Shown piece after piece: positions 1 through 7,161 of a stretch of 11,214 nt of DNA (positions are counted from its first letter, which is position 1; each line of letters starts with the position of its first letter). The stretch lies in contig JBGVOD010000047.1 of NCBI GenBank assembly GCA_045126215.1, positions 1 to 11,214 of the forward strand. The letters are read 5' to 3'. Source of the stretch: SVEL01 sp045126215 (lineage in GTDB: Bacteria; Bacillota; Clostridia; Lachnospirales; Lachnospiraceae). Under the pieces are notes generated by a model that searched no databases, was not told the origin of the DNA, and was given only the letters and a program-made list of their open reading frames with translations. The position numbers and the translations under genes were made by a program.

Positions 1-58
1 GAAGATGTGTTATATACTTTAAAGTAAAATAAACAGGATTGAAAGGTAGGAAAACCAA

Positions 59-673
59 ATGAATAAAGCAATGACAATTGTTTATGAGTTTCATGGAAAT
101 TTATACGTAAATTTAACTAATAGATGTTCGAGTGCATGCACATTTTGTTTGAGACAGACAAGGGATGAGATGGAAGGTTCAGGAAGTCTCTGGTTAGAAC
201 ACGAGCCGGACTTTGATGAAGTAGTCAATGCTTTTTCAAAATACAATGTGAAAGAATATGGTGAGGTAGTATTTTGTGGCTTTGGTGAACCAACAATAAA
301 ATTTGATTTACTAAAAGAGGTTGCCAGATTTGTTAAAGACAAATATCAAATGAAGACAAGATTAAACACGAATGGTCAAGGTAATTTGATAAATGAAAGA
401 GATATAACAAAGGAGCTCTCAGGAATTATTGATACGGTTTCTATAAGTCTTAATAATCCTGATCCGGTAAAATATCAGGAGATTGTCAGAAGTAAGTTTG
501 GGGAAAAGGCATTTTATGCGATGATAGAGTTTGCAAAGAATGCAAAACAATATGTTCCAAATGTTGTTTTATCAACAGTAGATACAACTATTAGCAAGGA
601 AGAAGAAAAGGAATGTGCAAAGATATGTGAAGATATCGGCGTAACATACAGAATCAGACCATTTGAGGATTAA
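59..673 (+). CDS. Radical SAM protein, resembles the TatD-associated family (TIGR04038-like)
   Basis: A small (204 aa) radical SAM enzyme of unknown substrate. The [4Fe-4S]-binding Cx3Cx2C motif is C23, C27, C30 (CSSACTFC). A GFGEP stretch at 74-78 corresponds to the SAM-contacting GGEP motif, and the NTNG at 103-106 and SLNN at 130-133 fit later strands of the partial TIM barrel. There is no extra C-terminal cysteine cluster (SPASM) and no extra domain. Sequence and length recall the family found beside TatD-type nucleases in Clostridia; no TatD gene is visible here, but it could lie just upstream of the window. The start at 59 has GAAAGGTAGG about 8 nt upstream; Met5 (position 71) is a possible alternative. 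The maf gene follows 3 nt after the stop. Radical SAM membership is certain; the subfamily is from memory and the function is unknown. Confidence 0.88.
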   Translation: MNKAMTIVYEFHGNLYVNLTNRCSSACTFCLRQTRDEMEGSGSLWLEHEPDFDEVVNAFSKYNVKEYGEVVFCGFGEPTIKFDLLKEVARFVKDKYQMKTRLNTNGQGNLINERDITKELSGIIDTVSISLNNPDPVKYQEIVRSKFGEKAFYAMIEFAKNAKQYVPNVVLSTVDTTISKEEEKECAKICEDIGVTYRIRPFED

Positions 674-676
674 TAT

Positions 677-1252
677 ATGAGAGTAATTTTAGCATCAAAA
701 TCTCCAAGAAGAAAAGAATTATTAGAACAGATAGGTTTATCATTTGAAGTTTTAGTCAGTGATGCTGATGAAAATCTGGATATTGATATTCCTGAAGAAT
801 TTGTAAAAGAATTATCAAGAATAAAGAGTAAGGCCGTTATGGATTTGATGGACGGTATAGATGAAAATACGCTTATCATAGGAGCTGACACAATAGTTGT
901 ATATGATGGAAAAATACTTGGAAAACCTAAAGATGAAGAAGATGCATTCTGTATGTTAAAAATGCTTTCTGATAATGAGCATGAAGTTATCACAGGTGTT
1001 ACTCTCTTGTCTAAAAAGAATGGTAAGATTGATATGGATACTTTTTTTGAGAAGACAAAAGTATTCACATATGAAATGAGTGATTCGGAGATAAAAGAAT
1101 ACATAGCAACAAAAGAGCCTATGGATAAAGCTGGAAGTTACGGTATACAAGGCATAGGTGGTAAGTTTATAAAAAAAATAGATGGAGACTATAATAATGT
1201 TGTAGGATTGCCTGTTTCAAGAATATATCAGAAGATTAAGGAGAATAACTAA
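677..1252 (+). CDS. maf: Maf-family nucleoside triphosphate pyrophosphatase (dTTP/UTP type)
   Basis: Cytosolic house-cleaning enzyme that hydrolyses non-canonical or excess nucleoside triphosphates to the monophosphate plus pyrophosphate; historically named for septum-formation inhibition. The 191 aa length is typical. Family motifs are all present: the N-terminal ASKSPRRKELL (6-16) phosphate-binding segment, GADTIV at 69-74 with the catalytic Asp71, KAGSYGIQG at 151-159 and GDYNNVVGLP at 170-179. GADT rather than GSDQ points to the YhdE-like dTTP/UTP subgroup instead of the YceF m7GTP subgroup. The GAGG at 665-668, inside the end of the radical SAM gene, serves as ribosome binding site, so the two genes are probably translationally coupled. 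prmA begins 1 nt after the stop codon. Confidence 0.96.
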   Translation: MRVILASKSPRRKELLEQIGLSFEVLVSDADENLDIDIPEEFVKELSRIKSKAVMDLMDGIDENTLIIGADTIVVYDGKILGKPKDEEDAFCMLKMLSDNEHEVITGVTLLSKKNGKIDMDTFFEKTKVFTYEMSDSEIKEYIATKEPMDKAGSYGIQGIGGKFIKKIDGDYNNVVGLPVSRIYQKIKENN

Positions 1253-1253
1253 T

Positions 1254-2210
1254 ATGAAGTGGATTAAGTATACTTTAAAAACAACAACAGAAGCAGCTGA
1301 GCTTGTAATTGCATCATTGGTTGAAATTGGAATTGATGGTGTACAAATTGAAGATAATGTTCCTATTTCGGAAGCAGACAAGAAGAGAATGTTTATTGAT
1401 TTTCTTCCGGTTCTCCCTATTGATGAAGGTGTATCATATTTAAGTTTTTATCTTGAAGATGATAGTGAAGAGGATAGAATTCTTGCTGATATCAGAGAAG
1501 CGTTGGAAGACCTTAGAAATTTTGTAGATGTAGGTGAGGGTACAATCTGCAAGTCAGAGACAGAGGATAAAGACTGGATTAATAACTGGAAACAGTTTTT
1601 TAAATCATTTTCTGTTGATGATATAGTTATTAAACCATCATGGGAAGAAGTAAAACCGGAATATGAGGGAAAGTTACTTATAGAGATTGATCCTGGTCTT
1701 GCATTTGGTACAGGAATGCATGAAACAACACAACTTTGCTTAAGACAGCTTAAGAAATATGTAAATGAAGATACAAATATTCTTGACGTTGGATGTGGGA
1801 GTGGTATTCTTTCAATTGTTGCATTAAAGCTTGGAGCTAATAGCGCAGTTGGTGTAGATATAGATGAAAATGCAACAATTGCAACTTTTGAGAACCTTGA
1901 AGTGAACAAAGTTGAAAAGTCGAGATGTAAAGTGTATACAGGAAATATCCTTGATGATAAGGATTTAGAGGAAAAAGTGGGATATGATTGCTTTGATATT
2001 GTTGTTGCAAATATTTTAGCAGATGTTCTTTTACCATTGACACCTATTGTTCCGGCACATCTTAAAAAAGGTGGATATTTTATAACATCCGGAATAATTG
2101 ATACAAAGGAAGAAGAAGTAAAACAGGCTATTCTTGATAATGGTAATTTTGAAATAGTGGAAATTACAAGACAAAAAGATTGGTCATCAATTACAGCAAA
2201 GAGAATTTAA
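1254..2210 (+). CDS. prmA: Ribosomal protein L11 methyltransferase
   Basis: SAM-dependent enzyme that trimethylates lysines and the N-terminus of ribosomal protein L11. The 318 aa protein shows the expected two parts: an N-terminal L11-recognition domain (about 1-100) and a class I methyltransferase domain. Motifs are DPGLAFGTGMHETT at 146-159, the SAM-binding LDVGCGSG at 177-184, acidic VDIDE at 201-205 and the NIL catalytic-site segment at 253-255. The start is fixed by AAGGAG at 1238-1243, which lies within the last codons of maf. Order prmA then rsmE is the same as yqeT-yqeU of Bacillus subtilis, supporting the call. Confidence 0.97.
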   Translation: MKWIKYTLKTTTEAAELVIASLVEIGIDGVQIEDNVPISEADKKRMFIDFLPVLPIDEGVSYLSFYLEDDSEEDRILADIREALEDLRNFVDVGEGTICKSETEDKDWINNWKQFFKSFSVDDIVIKPSWEEVKPEYEGKLLIEIDPGLAFGTGMHETTQLCLRQLKKYVNEDTNILDVGCGSGILSIVALKLGANSAVGVDIDENATIATFENLEVNKVEKSRCKVYTGNILDDKDLEEKVGYDCFDIVVANILADVLLPLTPIVPAHLKKGGYFITSGIIDTKEEEVKQAILDNGNFEIVEITRQKDWSSITAKRI

Positions 2211-2217
2211 CCAACGT

Positions 2218-2222
2218 GGAGG
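2218..2222 (+). promoter_or_regulatory. Ribosome binding site that decides the rsmE start
   Basis: GGAGG lies 5 nt upstream of the ATG at 2228. The open reading frame also extends back to an ATG at 2180, inside the end of prmA, but that ATG has no comparable site and the added 16 residues do not resemble RsmE N-termini, which begin with a short M-x-(H/R)FF-type segment. Confidence 0.85.
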
Positions 2223-2227
2223 TAGAA

Positions 2228-2965
2228 ATGCATCATTTTTTTGTTGAGCCATCTGATGTTGGTGATTCATTGATTTCTATAAAGGGACAAGATGTAAATC
2301 ATATACGAAATGTCCTTCGTATGAAAATAGGCGAAGAGATTCTTATCAGTGATGGTACAGGAAAAGATTATGTTTGTGAAGTGGCAGAATTATCTGATGA
2401 TATAGTTACTGCAAAGATTACAGACTTTTTGGCAGAGGGCAGAGAGTTAAAAACGGAATTATATTTATTTCAGGGATTACCTAAAAGTGATAAAATGGAA
2501 CTGATAATACAGAAGGCCGTTGAGCTTGGTGTTAAGGCAATAATACCCATTTCAACATCAAGATCAATAGTGAAGCTTGATGGAAAAAAGGAAGAGTCTA
2601 AAATAAAAAGATGGCAGGCTATTTCTGAAAGTGCTGCAAAGCAATCTAAAAGGGGAATAATTCCAGAAGTAAAGAGTATTATGAGTTTCAAAGAGGCGAT
2701 AAATTATGTTAATGATTTTGATGTAAAAATAATTCCATATGAAAATGCAAATAATATGGCTGAAACAAAACAAATTGTATCATCTATAAAAGAAAAAATG
2801 AAAGTTGCCATATTCATTGGACCGGAAGGCGGATTTGCTGATAGTGAAATAGATTACGCCCTTGAAAAAGATGTAAAGCCTATTTCACTTGGAAAAAGAA
2901 TTTTAAGAACAGAAACTGCAGGAATGACAATTTTATCAGTTATTATGTTTAATATTGAAGAATAG
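2228..2965 (+). CDS. rsmE: 16S rRNA (uracil1498-N3)-methyltransferase
   Basis: Methylates N3 of U1498 in helix 44 of 16S rRNA, near the decoding centre, using SAM. From the chosen start the product is 245 aa, normal for the family. The N-terminal PUA-like domain (about 1-70) includes HIRNVLRMKIGE at 25-36. The C-terminal SPOUT (knotted) methyltransferase domain contains QKAVELG at 95-101, ESAAKQSKR at 134-142, IGPEGGF at 197-203 and LGKRILRTETA at 221-231, all RsmE hallmarks. It starts 17 nt after prmA, in the same conserved pairing as in other Firmicutes, and is followed 14 nt later by the desulfurase gene. Confidence 0.97.
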   Translation: MHHFFVEPSDVGDSLISIKGQDVNHIRNVLRMKIGEEILISDGTGKDYVCEVAELSDDIVTAKITDFLAEGRELKTELYLFQGLPKSDKMELIIQKAVELGVKAIIPISTSRSIVKLDGKKEESKIKRWQAISESAAKQSKRGIIPEVKSIMSFKEAINYVNDFDVKIIPYENANNMAETKQIVSSIKEKMKVAIFIGPEGGFADSEIDYALEKDVKPISLGKRILRTETAGMTILSVIMFNIEE

Positions 2966-2979
2966 AATTGAGGAAATAA

Positions 2980-4140
2980 ATGGAAGCATATTTAGACAAC
3001 TCTGCAACTACAGTAGTTGCAAAAGAAGCCAGAGATATAATGTTAAAAGTTATGAGTGAGGATTTTGGAAATCCATCTTCACTTCATCAAAAAGGTGTTG
3101 AAGCAGAAAAGTATATAAGAGATGCTAAAACAGTTATTGCCAAAAGCATGAAAGTCAGTGAGAAGGAAATTATATTTACATCTGGTGGAACAGAAGCAAA
3201 TAATTTGGCACTTATTGGCGGGGCAATGGCTAATAAGCGAAGTGGAAATCACATTATTTCATCATCAATAGAGCATGCATCAGTTTCAAGTACTTTGGAT
3301 TTTCTAGAAAGCATGGGATTTCGGATTACAAGATTAAAGGTCGATAAAAATGGAATTGTAGACCTTAATGAACTTAAGGATGCTATTTGCGATGAAACAA
3401 TTATGATTTCATGCATGTATGTAAATAATGAGATAGGTGCTATAGAGCCAATAGAAGAGATTGCAAAAATAATAAAAGAAAAGAAAGAAAGTATTATTTT
3501 TCATGTAGATGCAATACAGGCATATGGAAAATATAACATTTATCCTGAAAAACTAGGTATTCAGATGTTGTCGGTTAGTGGTCATAAGCTTAATGGACCA
3601 AAAGGTTCAGGATTTTTATATGTGGCTGATAAGACGAAAATAAAGCCTATTATATATGGTGGCGGACAGCAGAAAGGCATGAGATCCGGAACAGAAAATG
3701 TTCCTGCAATTGCAGGACTATGTGAAGCTGTCAAAGTATGTTATAACAATTTTTCTGAAAAGATAGAAAAGCTTTATGACAATAAAGACTATTTTATAGA
3801 TGAAATATCAAAAATAGACAATGTTGTTGTAAACAGCAAAAAAGGAAAAGAAGGTGCACCTCATATTGTCAGTGTGAGCTTTGTGGGTGTGAGAAGTGAA
3901 GTAATGCTTCATACCCTTGAAGATAAGGGGATATATGTATCGGCAGGGTCAGCATGTTCATCAAACAAGGCAAAACATGTAAGTGCAACATTGAAAGGAA
4001 TTGGACTTAAGCCAGAGGAAATTGATTCAACTATCCGATTTAGTTTTTGCTTTGACACAACAAGAGAAGAACTTGATTATGCAATAAATACAATAAAAGA
4101 AAATATACCAATACTTAGAAAATTCATTAGAAAGAAATAG
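2980..4140 (+). CDS. Cysteine desulfurase (NifS/IscS-like), probable ThiI partner
   Basis: PLP-dependent class V aminotransferase-fold enzyme that takes sulfur from L-cysteine to form an enzyme persulfide and alanine. The 386 aa protein has the N-terminal YLDNSATT (4-11), TSGGTEANN at 67-75, His99 (EHAS) stacking on PLP, HVDAIQ at 175-180, the PLP-binding Lys203 in SGHKLNGPKGSG, and catalytic Cys326 in GSACSS on the mobile loop. Loop size fits the NifS/IscS group rather than SufS. thiI begins 13 nt downstream, as for B. subtilis NifZ-ThiI, so the likely main job is feeding sulfur for tRNA 4-thiouridine. There is no scaffold gene (iscU/nifU) next to it, which argues against dedicated Fe-S assembly. 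A weak TGAGGAAA site precedes the ATG. Confidence 0.95.
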   Translation: MEAYLDNSATTVVAKEARDIMLKVMSEDFGNPSSLHQKGVEAEKYIRDAKTVIAKSMKVSEKEIIFTSGGTEANNLALIGGAMANKRSGNHIISSSIEHASVSSTLDFLESMGFRITRLKVDKNGIVDLNELKDAICDETIMISCMYVNNEIGAIEPIEEIAKIIKEKKESIIFHVDAIQAYGKYNIYPEKLGIQMLSVSGHKLNGPKGSGFLYVADKTKIKPIIYGGGQQKGMRSGTENVPAIAGLCEAVKVCYNNFSEKIEKLYDNKDYFIDEISKIDNVVVNSKKGKEGAPHIVSVSFVGVRSEVMLHTLEDKGIYVSAGSACSSNKAKHVSATLKGIGLKPEEIDSTIRFSFCFDTTREELDYAINTIKENIPILRKFIRKK

Positions 4141-4153
4141 AAAGGAAATTAAT

Positions 4154-5344
4154 ATGATAAATTACAAATCATTTCTGATAAAATATGCCGAAATTGGTGT
4201 AAAAGGTAAAAACAAATTTTTATTTGAAGATGCTTTAGTCTCACAGATTTATAAGGCATTAAAACGAGTAGATGGAGAATTTAATATTCATAAAGAAGAT
4301 GGCAGAATCTATGTAGATGCTATCTCAGAATATGATTATGATGAAACCATAAATGCACTTAAATGTGTATTTGGTATTGTTGGAATATGTCCAATGATTC
4401 AGATAGAAGATAATGGATTTGAAGATTTATGTGATACTGTTATCAAATTTATTGATGAATTATTTGAAGACAAGCATATTACATTCAAAGTAAATGCCAG
4501 AAGAGCAAGAAAAAATTATCCACTTGATTCCATGGAAATAAACAGAAAACTTGGAGAAGTTTTGCTTGATGCATTTGCAGACATGAGTGTGGATGTTCAT
4601 AATCCACAATGTTTATTAAACGTTGAAATAAGAAGACAGATTAATATATATTGTGAAGTTATTCCGGGACCTGGTGGTATGCCGATTGGAACAGCAGGAA
4701 AAGCAATGCTTTTGTTATCAGGGGGGATTGATTCGCCTGTTGCAGGATATATGATTGCAAAAAGAGGAGTGGAACTTGAAGCAACATATTTTCATGCTCC
4801 ACCATATACATCGGAAAGAGCTAAGCAGAAAGTAGTTGACCTTGCAAAGAAGGTGGCTGTATATTCAGGACCAATAAAGCTTAATATAGTTAATTTTACT
4901 GATGTACAATTGTATATATATGAGCAATGTCCTCACGAAGAACTGACTATTATTATGAAACGTGAAATGTTTAAAATAGCTGAACATTTTGCAAAAGAGT
5001 CAGGTGCTTTAGGATTAGTTACAGGGGAAAGTATAGGACAGGTATCAAGCCAGACATTACAGTCATTAAATGTAATAAATGATGTATGTGAATTGCCGGT
5101 ATACAGACCTGTTATAGCTTTTGATAAACAGGATATCATTGATGTTGCTATAAAGATTGATACATATGACACCTCAATATTACCATATGAGGATTGTTGT
5201 ACAACATTTGTAGCAAAACATCCTGTTACAAAGCCTAATCTTAATATGATTAAAAAGTCAGAGCAGAAGCTTAATGAAAAAATTGATGAGCTTGTAAAAA
5301 AAGCGGTAGAATCTGTAGAAATTGTGATGGTTGAGGCAGAGTAG
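4154..5344 (+). CDS. thiI: tRNA 4-thiouridine synthase ThiI (no rhodanese domain)
   Basis: Adenylates U8 of tRNA and transfers sulfur to make s4U; in some bacteria it also supplies sulfur to thiazole synthesis. The 396 aa protein has an N-terminal ferredoxin-like region with KYAEIGVKGKN at 10-20, a THUMP RNA-binding domain (about 60-165), then a PP-loop ATPase domain with LSGGIDSPVAG at 188-198 and GESIGQVSSQT at 291-301. The C-terminal YEDCCTTFVAKHPVTKP segment (345-361) carries the conserved Cys. The rhodanese domain of the roughly 480-residue Escherichia coli protein is absent, as is usual in Firmicutes, so persulfide probably comes directly from the adjacent desulfurase. AAAGGAAA at 4140-4147 is the ribosome binding site. 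Confidence 0.96.
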   Translation: MINYKSFLIKYAEIGVKGKNKFLFEDALVSQIYKALKRVDGEFNIHKEDGRIYVDAISEYDYDETINALKCVFGIVGICPMIQIEDNGFEDLCDTVIKFIDELFEDKHITFKVNARRARKNYPLDSMEINRKLGEVLLDAFADMSVDVHNPQCLLNVEIRRQINIYCEVIPGPGGMPIGTAGKAMLLLSGGIDSPVAGYMIAKRGVELEATYFHAPPYTSERAKQKVVDLAKKVAVYSGPIKLNIVNFTDVQLYIYEQCPHEELTIIMKREMFKIAEHFAKESGALGLVTGESIGQVSSQTLQSLNVINDVCELPVYRPVIAFDKQDIIDVAIKIDTYDTSILPYEDCCTTFVAKHPVTKPNLNMIKKSEQKLNEKIDELVKKAVESVEIVMVEAE

Positions 5345-5424
5345 ATAAAGAATTTAGAAGGGATATTTCAAAAAATTATAGTAATATGCTCCGATTTACA
5401 GATGATTCTATTTAAATGAAGGCA

Positions 5425-5453
5425 AGAAAAAAGTCGAGGATGAACCTCGACTT
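5425..5453 (-). terminator. Rho-independent terminator of the HPr-like gene
   Basis: A 9-bp perfect stem (AAGTCGAGG at 5431-5439 pairing with CCTCGACTT at 5445-5453) encloses a 5-nt loop. Read on the minus strand it is followed by a T-rich tract (TTTTTTC), counting the last two stem bases, which starts 24 nt after the stop codon of the HPr-like gene. Read on the plus strand, downstream of thiI, the stem is followed by ATAAAAAAAA rather than T residues, so it should terminate mainly the minus-strand transcript. Confidence 0.85.
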
Positions 5454-5476
5454 ATAAAAAAAATCATATGTGTAAA

Positions 5477-5710
5477 CTATACTAAGTATGGCTTAAGTAC
5501 TTCTAAGATTTCATCGATGTTGCTTTCATCAGCGTGAATACATAAATCGATTGACTTAGATAAATCAAGACTGAAGATACCCATAATAGATTTAGCGTCA
5601 ATTACATATCTTCCTGAAACTAAATCGAAATCTGTATCGAATTTTGTAATGTCATTTACAAAAGCCTTTACCTTATCAATTGAGTTTAAACAAATCTGAA
5701 CTGTCTTCAT
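5477..5710 (-). CDS. HPr-fold protein lacking the phosphocarrier histidine
   Basis: The 77 aa product matches the size and pattern of HPr, the PTS phosphocarrier. The DAKSIMGIFSLDL at 38-50 aligns without gaps to the HPr regulatory loop, so Ser41 corresponds to the Ser46 phosphorylated by HPr kinase. The HARP active-site motif is missing: gapless alignment from that loop puts Ser10 where His15 should be and Asp12 where Arg17 should be, and the only His in the protein is His59, near the C-terminus. It therefore cannot act as a normal PTS carrier. The closest precedent is B. subtilis Crh, which also lost His15 but kept Ser46 and acts in carbon catabolite regulation; that function here is only an inference. 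The start is fixed by AGGAGG at 5720-5725; an ATG at 5758 in the same frame has no such site. It is transcribed alone, opposite to its neighbours. Confidence 0.85.
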   Translation of the reverse strand: MKTVQICLNSIDKVKAFVNDITKFDTDFDLVSGRYVIDAKSIMGIFSLDLSKSIDLCIHADESNIDEILEVLKPYLV

Positions 5711-5742
5711 TTTAGAAACCCTCCTATAATGATATGTTTTGC

Positions 5743-5761
5743 CAAATGAAAAATTCATTTG
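5743..5761. promoter_or_regulatory. Perfect 8-bp inverted repeat, possible operator
   Basis: CAAATGAA at 5743-5750 and TTCATTTG at 5754-5761 are exact reverse complements separated by AAA. The element lies at the predicted transcription start of the minus-strand HPr-like gene and directly abuts the candidate -35 box of mtaB, a position suited to a repressor site. It could equally form a weak AT-rich hairpin at the 5' end of the HPr-like mRNA. No known operator consensus is recognised. Confidence 0.45.
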
Positions 5762-5789
5762 TTTACATATTACATTTAAAGAGTATAAA
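5762..5789 (+). promoter_or_regulatory. Candidate sigma-A promoter of mtaB
   Basis: TTTACA (5762-5767), a 16-bp spacer and TATAAA (5784-5789) each differ from consensus at one position. Transcription would start near 5796, giving a leader of about 34 nt before the mtaB ATG. Confidence 0.6.
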
Positions 5790-5795
5790 AGTCAA
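5767..5795 (-). promoter_or_regulatory. Candidate sigma-A promoter of the HPr-like gene
   Basis: On the minus strand TTGACT (5795-5790), a 17-bp spacer and TAATAT (5772-5767) form a plausible promoter; the -35 box is good and the -10 box matches at 4 of 6 positions. Transcription would start near 5760, giving a leader of about 50 nt. It occupies almost the same bases as the opposing mtaB promoter. Confidence 0.45.
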
Positions 5796-5829
5796 TGAAA
5801 AATTACCACAAAAAGGATGGAAAAATATT

Positions 5830-7134
5830 ATGAAAGTTGCATTACACAATCTTGGATGTAAGGTTAATACGTACGAAACTGATGCTATGAGACAAAGTCT
5901 TATGGAGCATGGATTTGAAATTGTTCCCTTTGATATAGGAGCGGATATTTATATTATTAACACATGTTCTGTTACAAATATAGCAGATAGAAAATCAAGG
6001 CAAATGCTGCACAAAGCAAAAAAGATGAATAAAGATGCTATCGTTGTTGCTACAGGATGTTATGTTCAAACGGCAGGCGAAGAGATTTTAAAAGATGAAG
6101 CAATAGATATAGTTGTTGGAAATAATAAAAAAGCAAAAATAGTAGAAGAAATTGAAGAATATATAAAAAATAGAGAACACAATAAATATATCGAGGATAT
6201 AAGTAAGCCGACTGATTATGAAGAGATGAATATGACAACGGTAACAGAACACACCAGAGCTTTCATAAAGATTCAGGATGGGTGTAATCAGTTTTGCTCG
6301 TACTGCATCATTCCATATGCAAGGGGAAGAATTAGAAGCAGGAATCTTGATAATATTATATCTGAAGTTACAGAGCTTGCGAAGAATGGATATAAAGAAA
6401 TAGTATTAACAGGAATTCATCTAAGCTCTTATGGAAGGGATAAAAAGGATGAAGAATTGCATCTTATTGATGCCATAAAGGCAGTAGCAGCCATTGATGG
6501 CGTGTACCGAGTAAGACTTGGATCACTAGAACCAATGATAATTGATGATGCATTTATGAAGGAACTTAAAAAGATTAAAGAATTTTGCCCTCATTTTCAT
6601 TTATCTTTGCAGAGTGGATGTGATAATACTCTTAAGCGTATGAACAGACATTATAGTGCAGATATGTATTATGAAAGATGTGAGATAATTAGAAAATACT
6701 ATGAGGACGCGGCTATAACTACAGATGTCATTGTTGGATTCCCAGGTGAGTCAGAAGAGGATTTTGAAATTTGTAGAAAGTTTCTTGACAAAGTACATTT
6801 TTCAGAGATGCATATATTCAAGTTTTCACCACGAAAGGGAACTGTGGCTGAAAAGATGGATAATCAGATTGATGATAGTATAAAAGCTGAAAGAAGTGAT
6901 GTTCTACTTGAATTGAATGATACAATGAATAAAGAGTATAAGGATAGATATATTGGAAAAACTGTAGATATTTTGTTAGAAGAAAAAGCAGAAATTGGTG
7001 GTATTGAATATCAGGTTGGATATACAAAAGAATATGTGAAAATAGGCATAATAAGCGAAAAAGATATGACATCACAAATTGTGTTTGCGAAAGTTATCGA
7101 AAATAGGGGTGAAATTTTACTTGCCCAATTGTAA
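5830..7134 (+). CDS. mtaB: tRNA t6A37 methylthiotransferase
   Basis: Radical SAM methylthiotransferase converting t6A37 to ms2t6A37 in ANN-decoding tRNAs such as tRNA-Lys. The 434 aa protein has three parts: an N-terminal UPF0004 domain with the auxiliary-cluster cysteines Cys10, Cys46 and Cys77; a radical SAM domain with Cys152, Cys156 and Cys159 (CNQFCSYC); and a C-terminal TRAM RNA-binding domain (about 372-434). The opening LGCKVNTYET is typical of MtaB rather than MiaB or RimO. The start at 5830 follows AAAGGATGG at 5812-5820; the frame extends upstream to 5734 but that extension runs through the promoter region and is unlikely to be translated. In B. subtilis the orthologue yqeV directly follows the rsmE orthologue; here about 2.9 kb separates them. 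Confidence 0.95.
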   Translation: MKVALHNLGCKVNTYETDAMRQSLMEHGFEIVPFDIGADIYIINTCSVTNIADRKSRQMLHKAKKMNKDAIVVATGCYVQTAGEEILKDEAIDIVVGNNKKAKIVEEIEEYIKNREHNKYIEDISKPTDYEEMNMTTVTEHTRAFIKIQDGCNQFCSYCIIPYARGRIRSRNLDNIISEVTELAKNGYKEIVLTGIHLSSYGRDKKDEELHLIDAIKAVAAIDGVYRVRLGSLEPMIIDDAFMKELKKIKEFCPHFHLSLQSGCDNTLKRMNRHYSADMYYERCEIIRKYYEDAAITTDVIVGFPGESEEDFEICRKFLDKVHFSEMHIFKFSPRKGTVAEKMDNQIDDSIKAERSDVLLELNDTMNKEYKDRYIGKTVDILLEEKAEIGGIEYQVGYTKEYVKIGIISEKDMTSQIVFAKVIENRGEILLAQL

Positions 7135-7147
7135 TATTTATTATAAT
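7121..7147 (+). promoter_or_regulatory. Possible promoter of the ireB operon
   Basis: A consensus TATAAT at 7142-7147 sits just after mtaB. The best -35 match is TTGCCC at 7121-7126, with a short 15-bp spacer, overlapping the last mtaB codons. An alternative is the extended -10-like TGATATATG at 7204-7212. No terminator is seen after mtaB, so read-through from mtaB is also possible. Confidence 0.35.
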
Positions 7148-7161
7148 ATATATATGTATAG

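Larger units (their letters stand above)
5711..5829. promoter_or_regulatory. Divergent control region between the HPr-like gene and mtaB
   Basis: This 119-bp gap must hold the promoters of both divergent genes. It contains AGGAGG for the HPr-like gene (5720-5725), an inverted repeat (5743-5761), candidate promoters for each strand (5762-5795) and the mtaB ribosome binding site AAAGGATGG (5812-5820). No separate gene is seen in it. Confidence 0.7.

Noticed and set aside
1..58. Possible tail of an upstream gene (frame 1 ends in TAA at 25-27) and a 12-bp palindrome TACTTTAAAGTA at 15-26
   Set aside because: Only eight codons are visible, too few to identify a gene, and an AT-rich palindrome of this size is expected by chance in such DNA.
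5335..5415. Open stretch with protein-like composition overlapping the thiI end and running to a TAA at 5413-5415 region
   Set aside because: It reads about 25 codons in a different frame from thiI but has no start codon with a ribosome binding site before a single internal ATG; too short to call a gene.
5734..5829. 32-codon N-terminal extension of mtaB
   Set aside because: MtaB proteins begin at the MKVALHNLGCKVNT segment; the extension covers the promoter boxes and palindrome and lacks a ribosome binding site.
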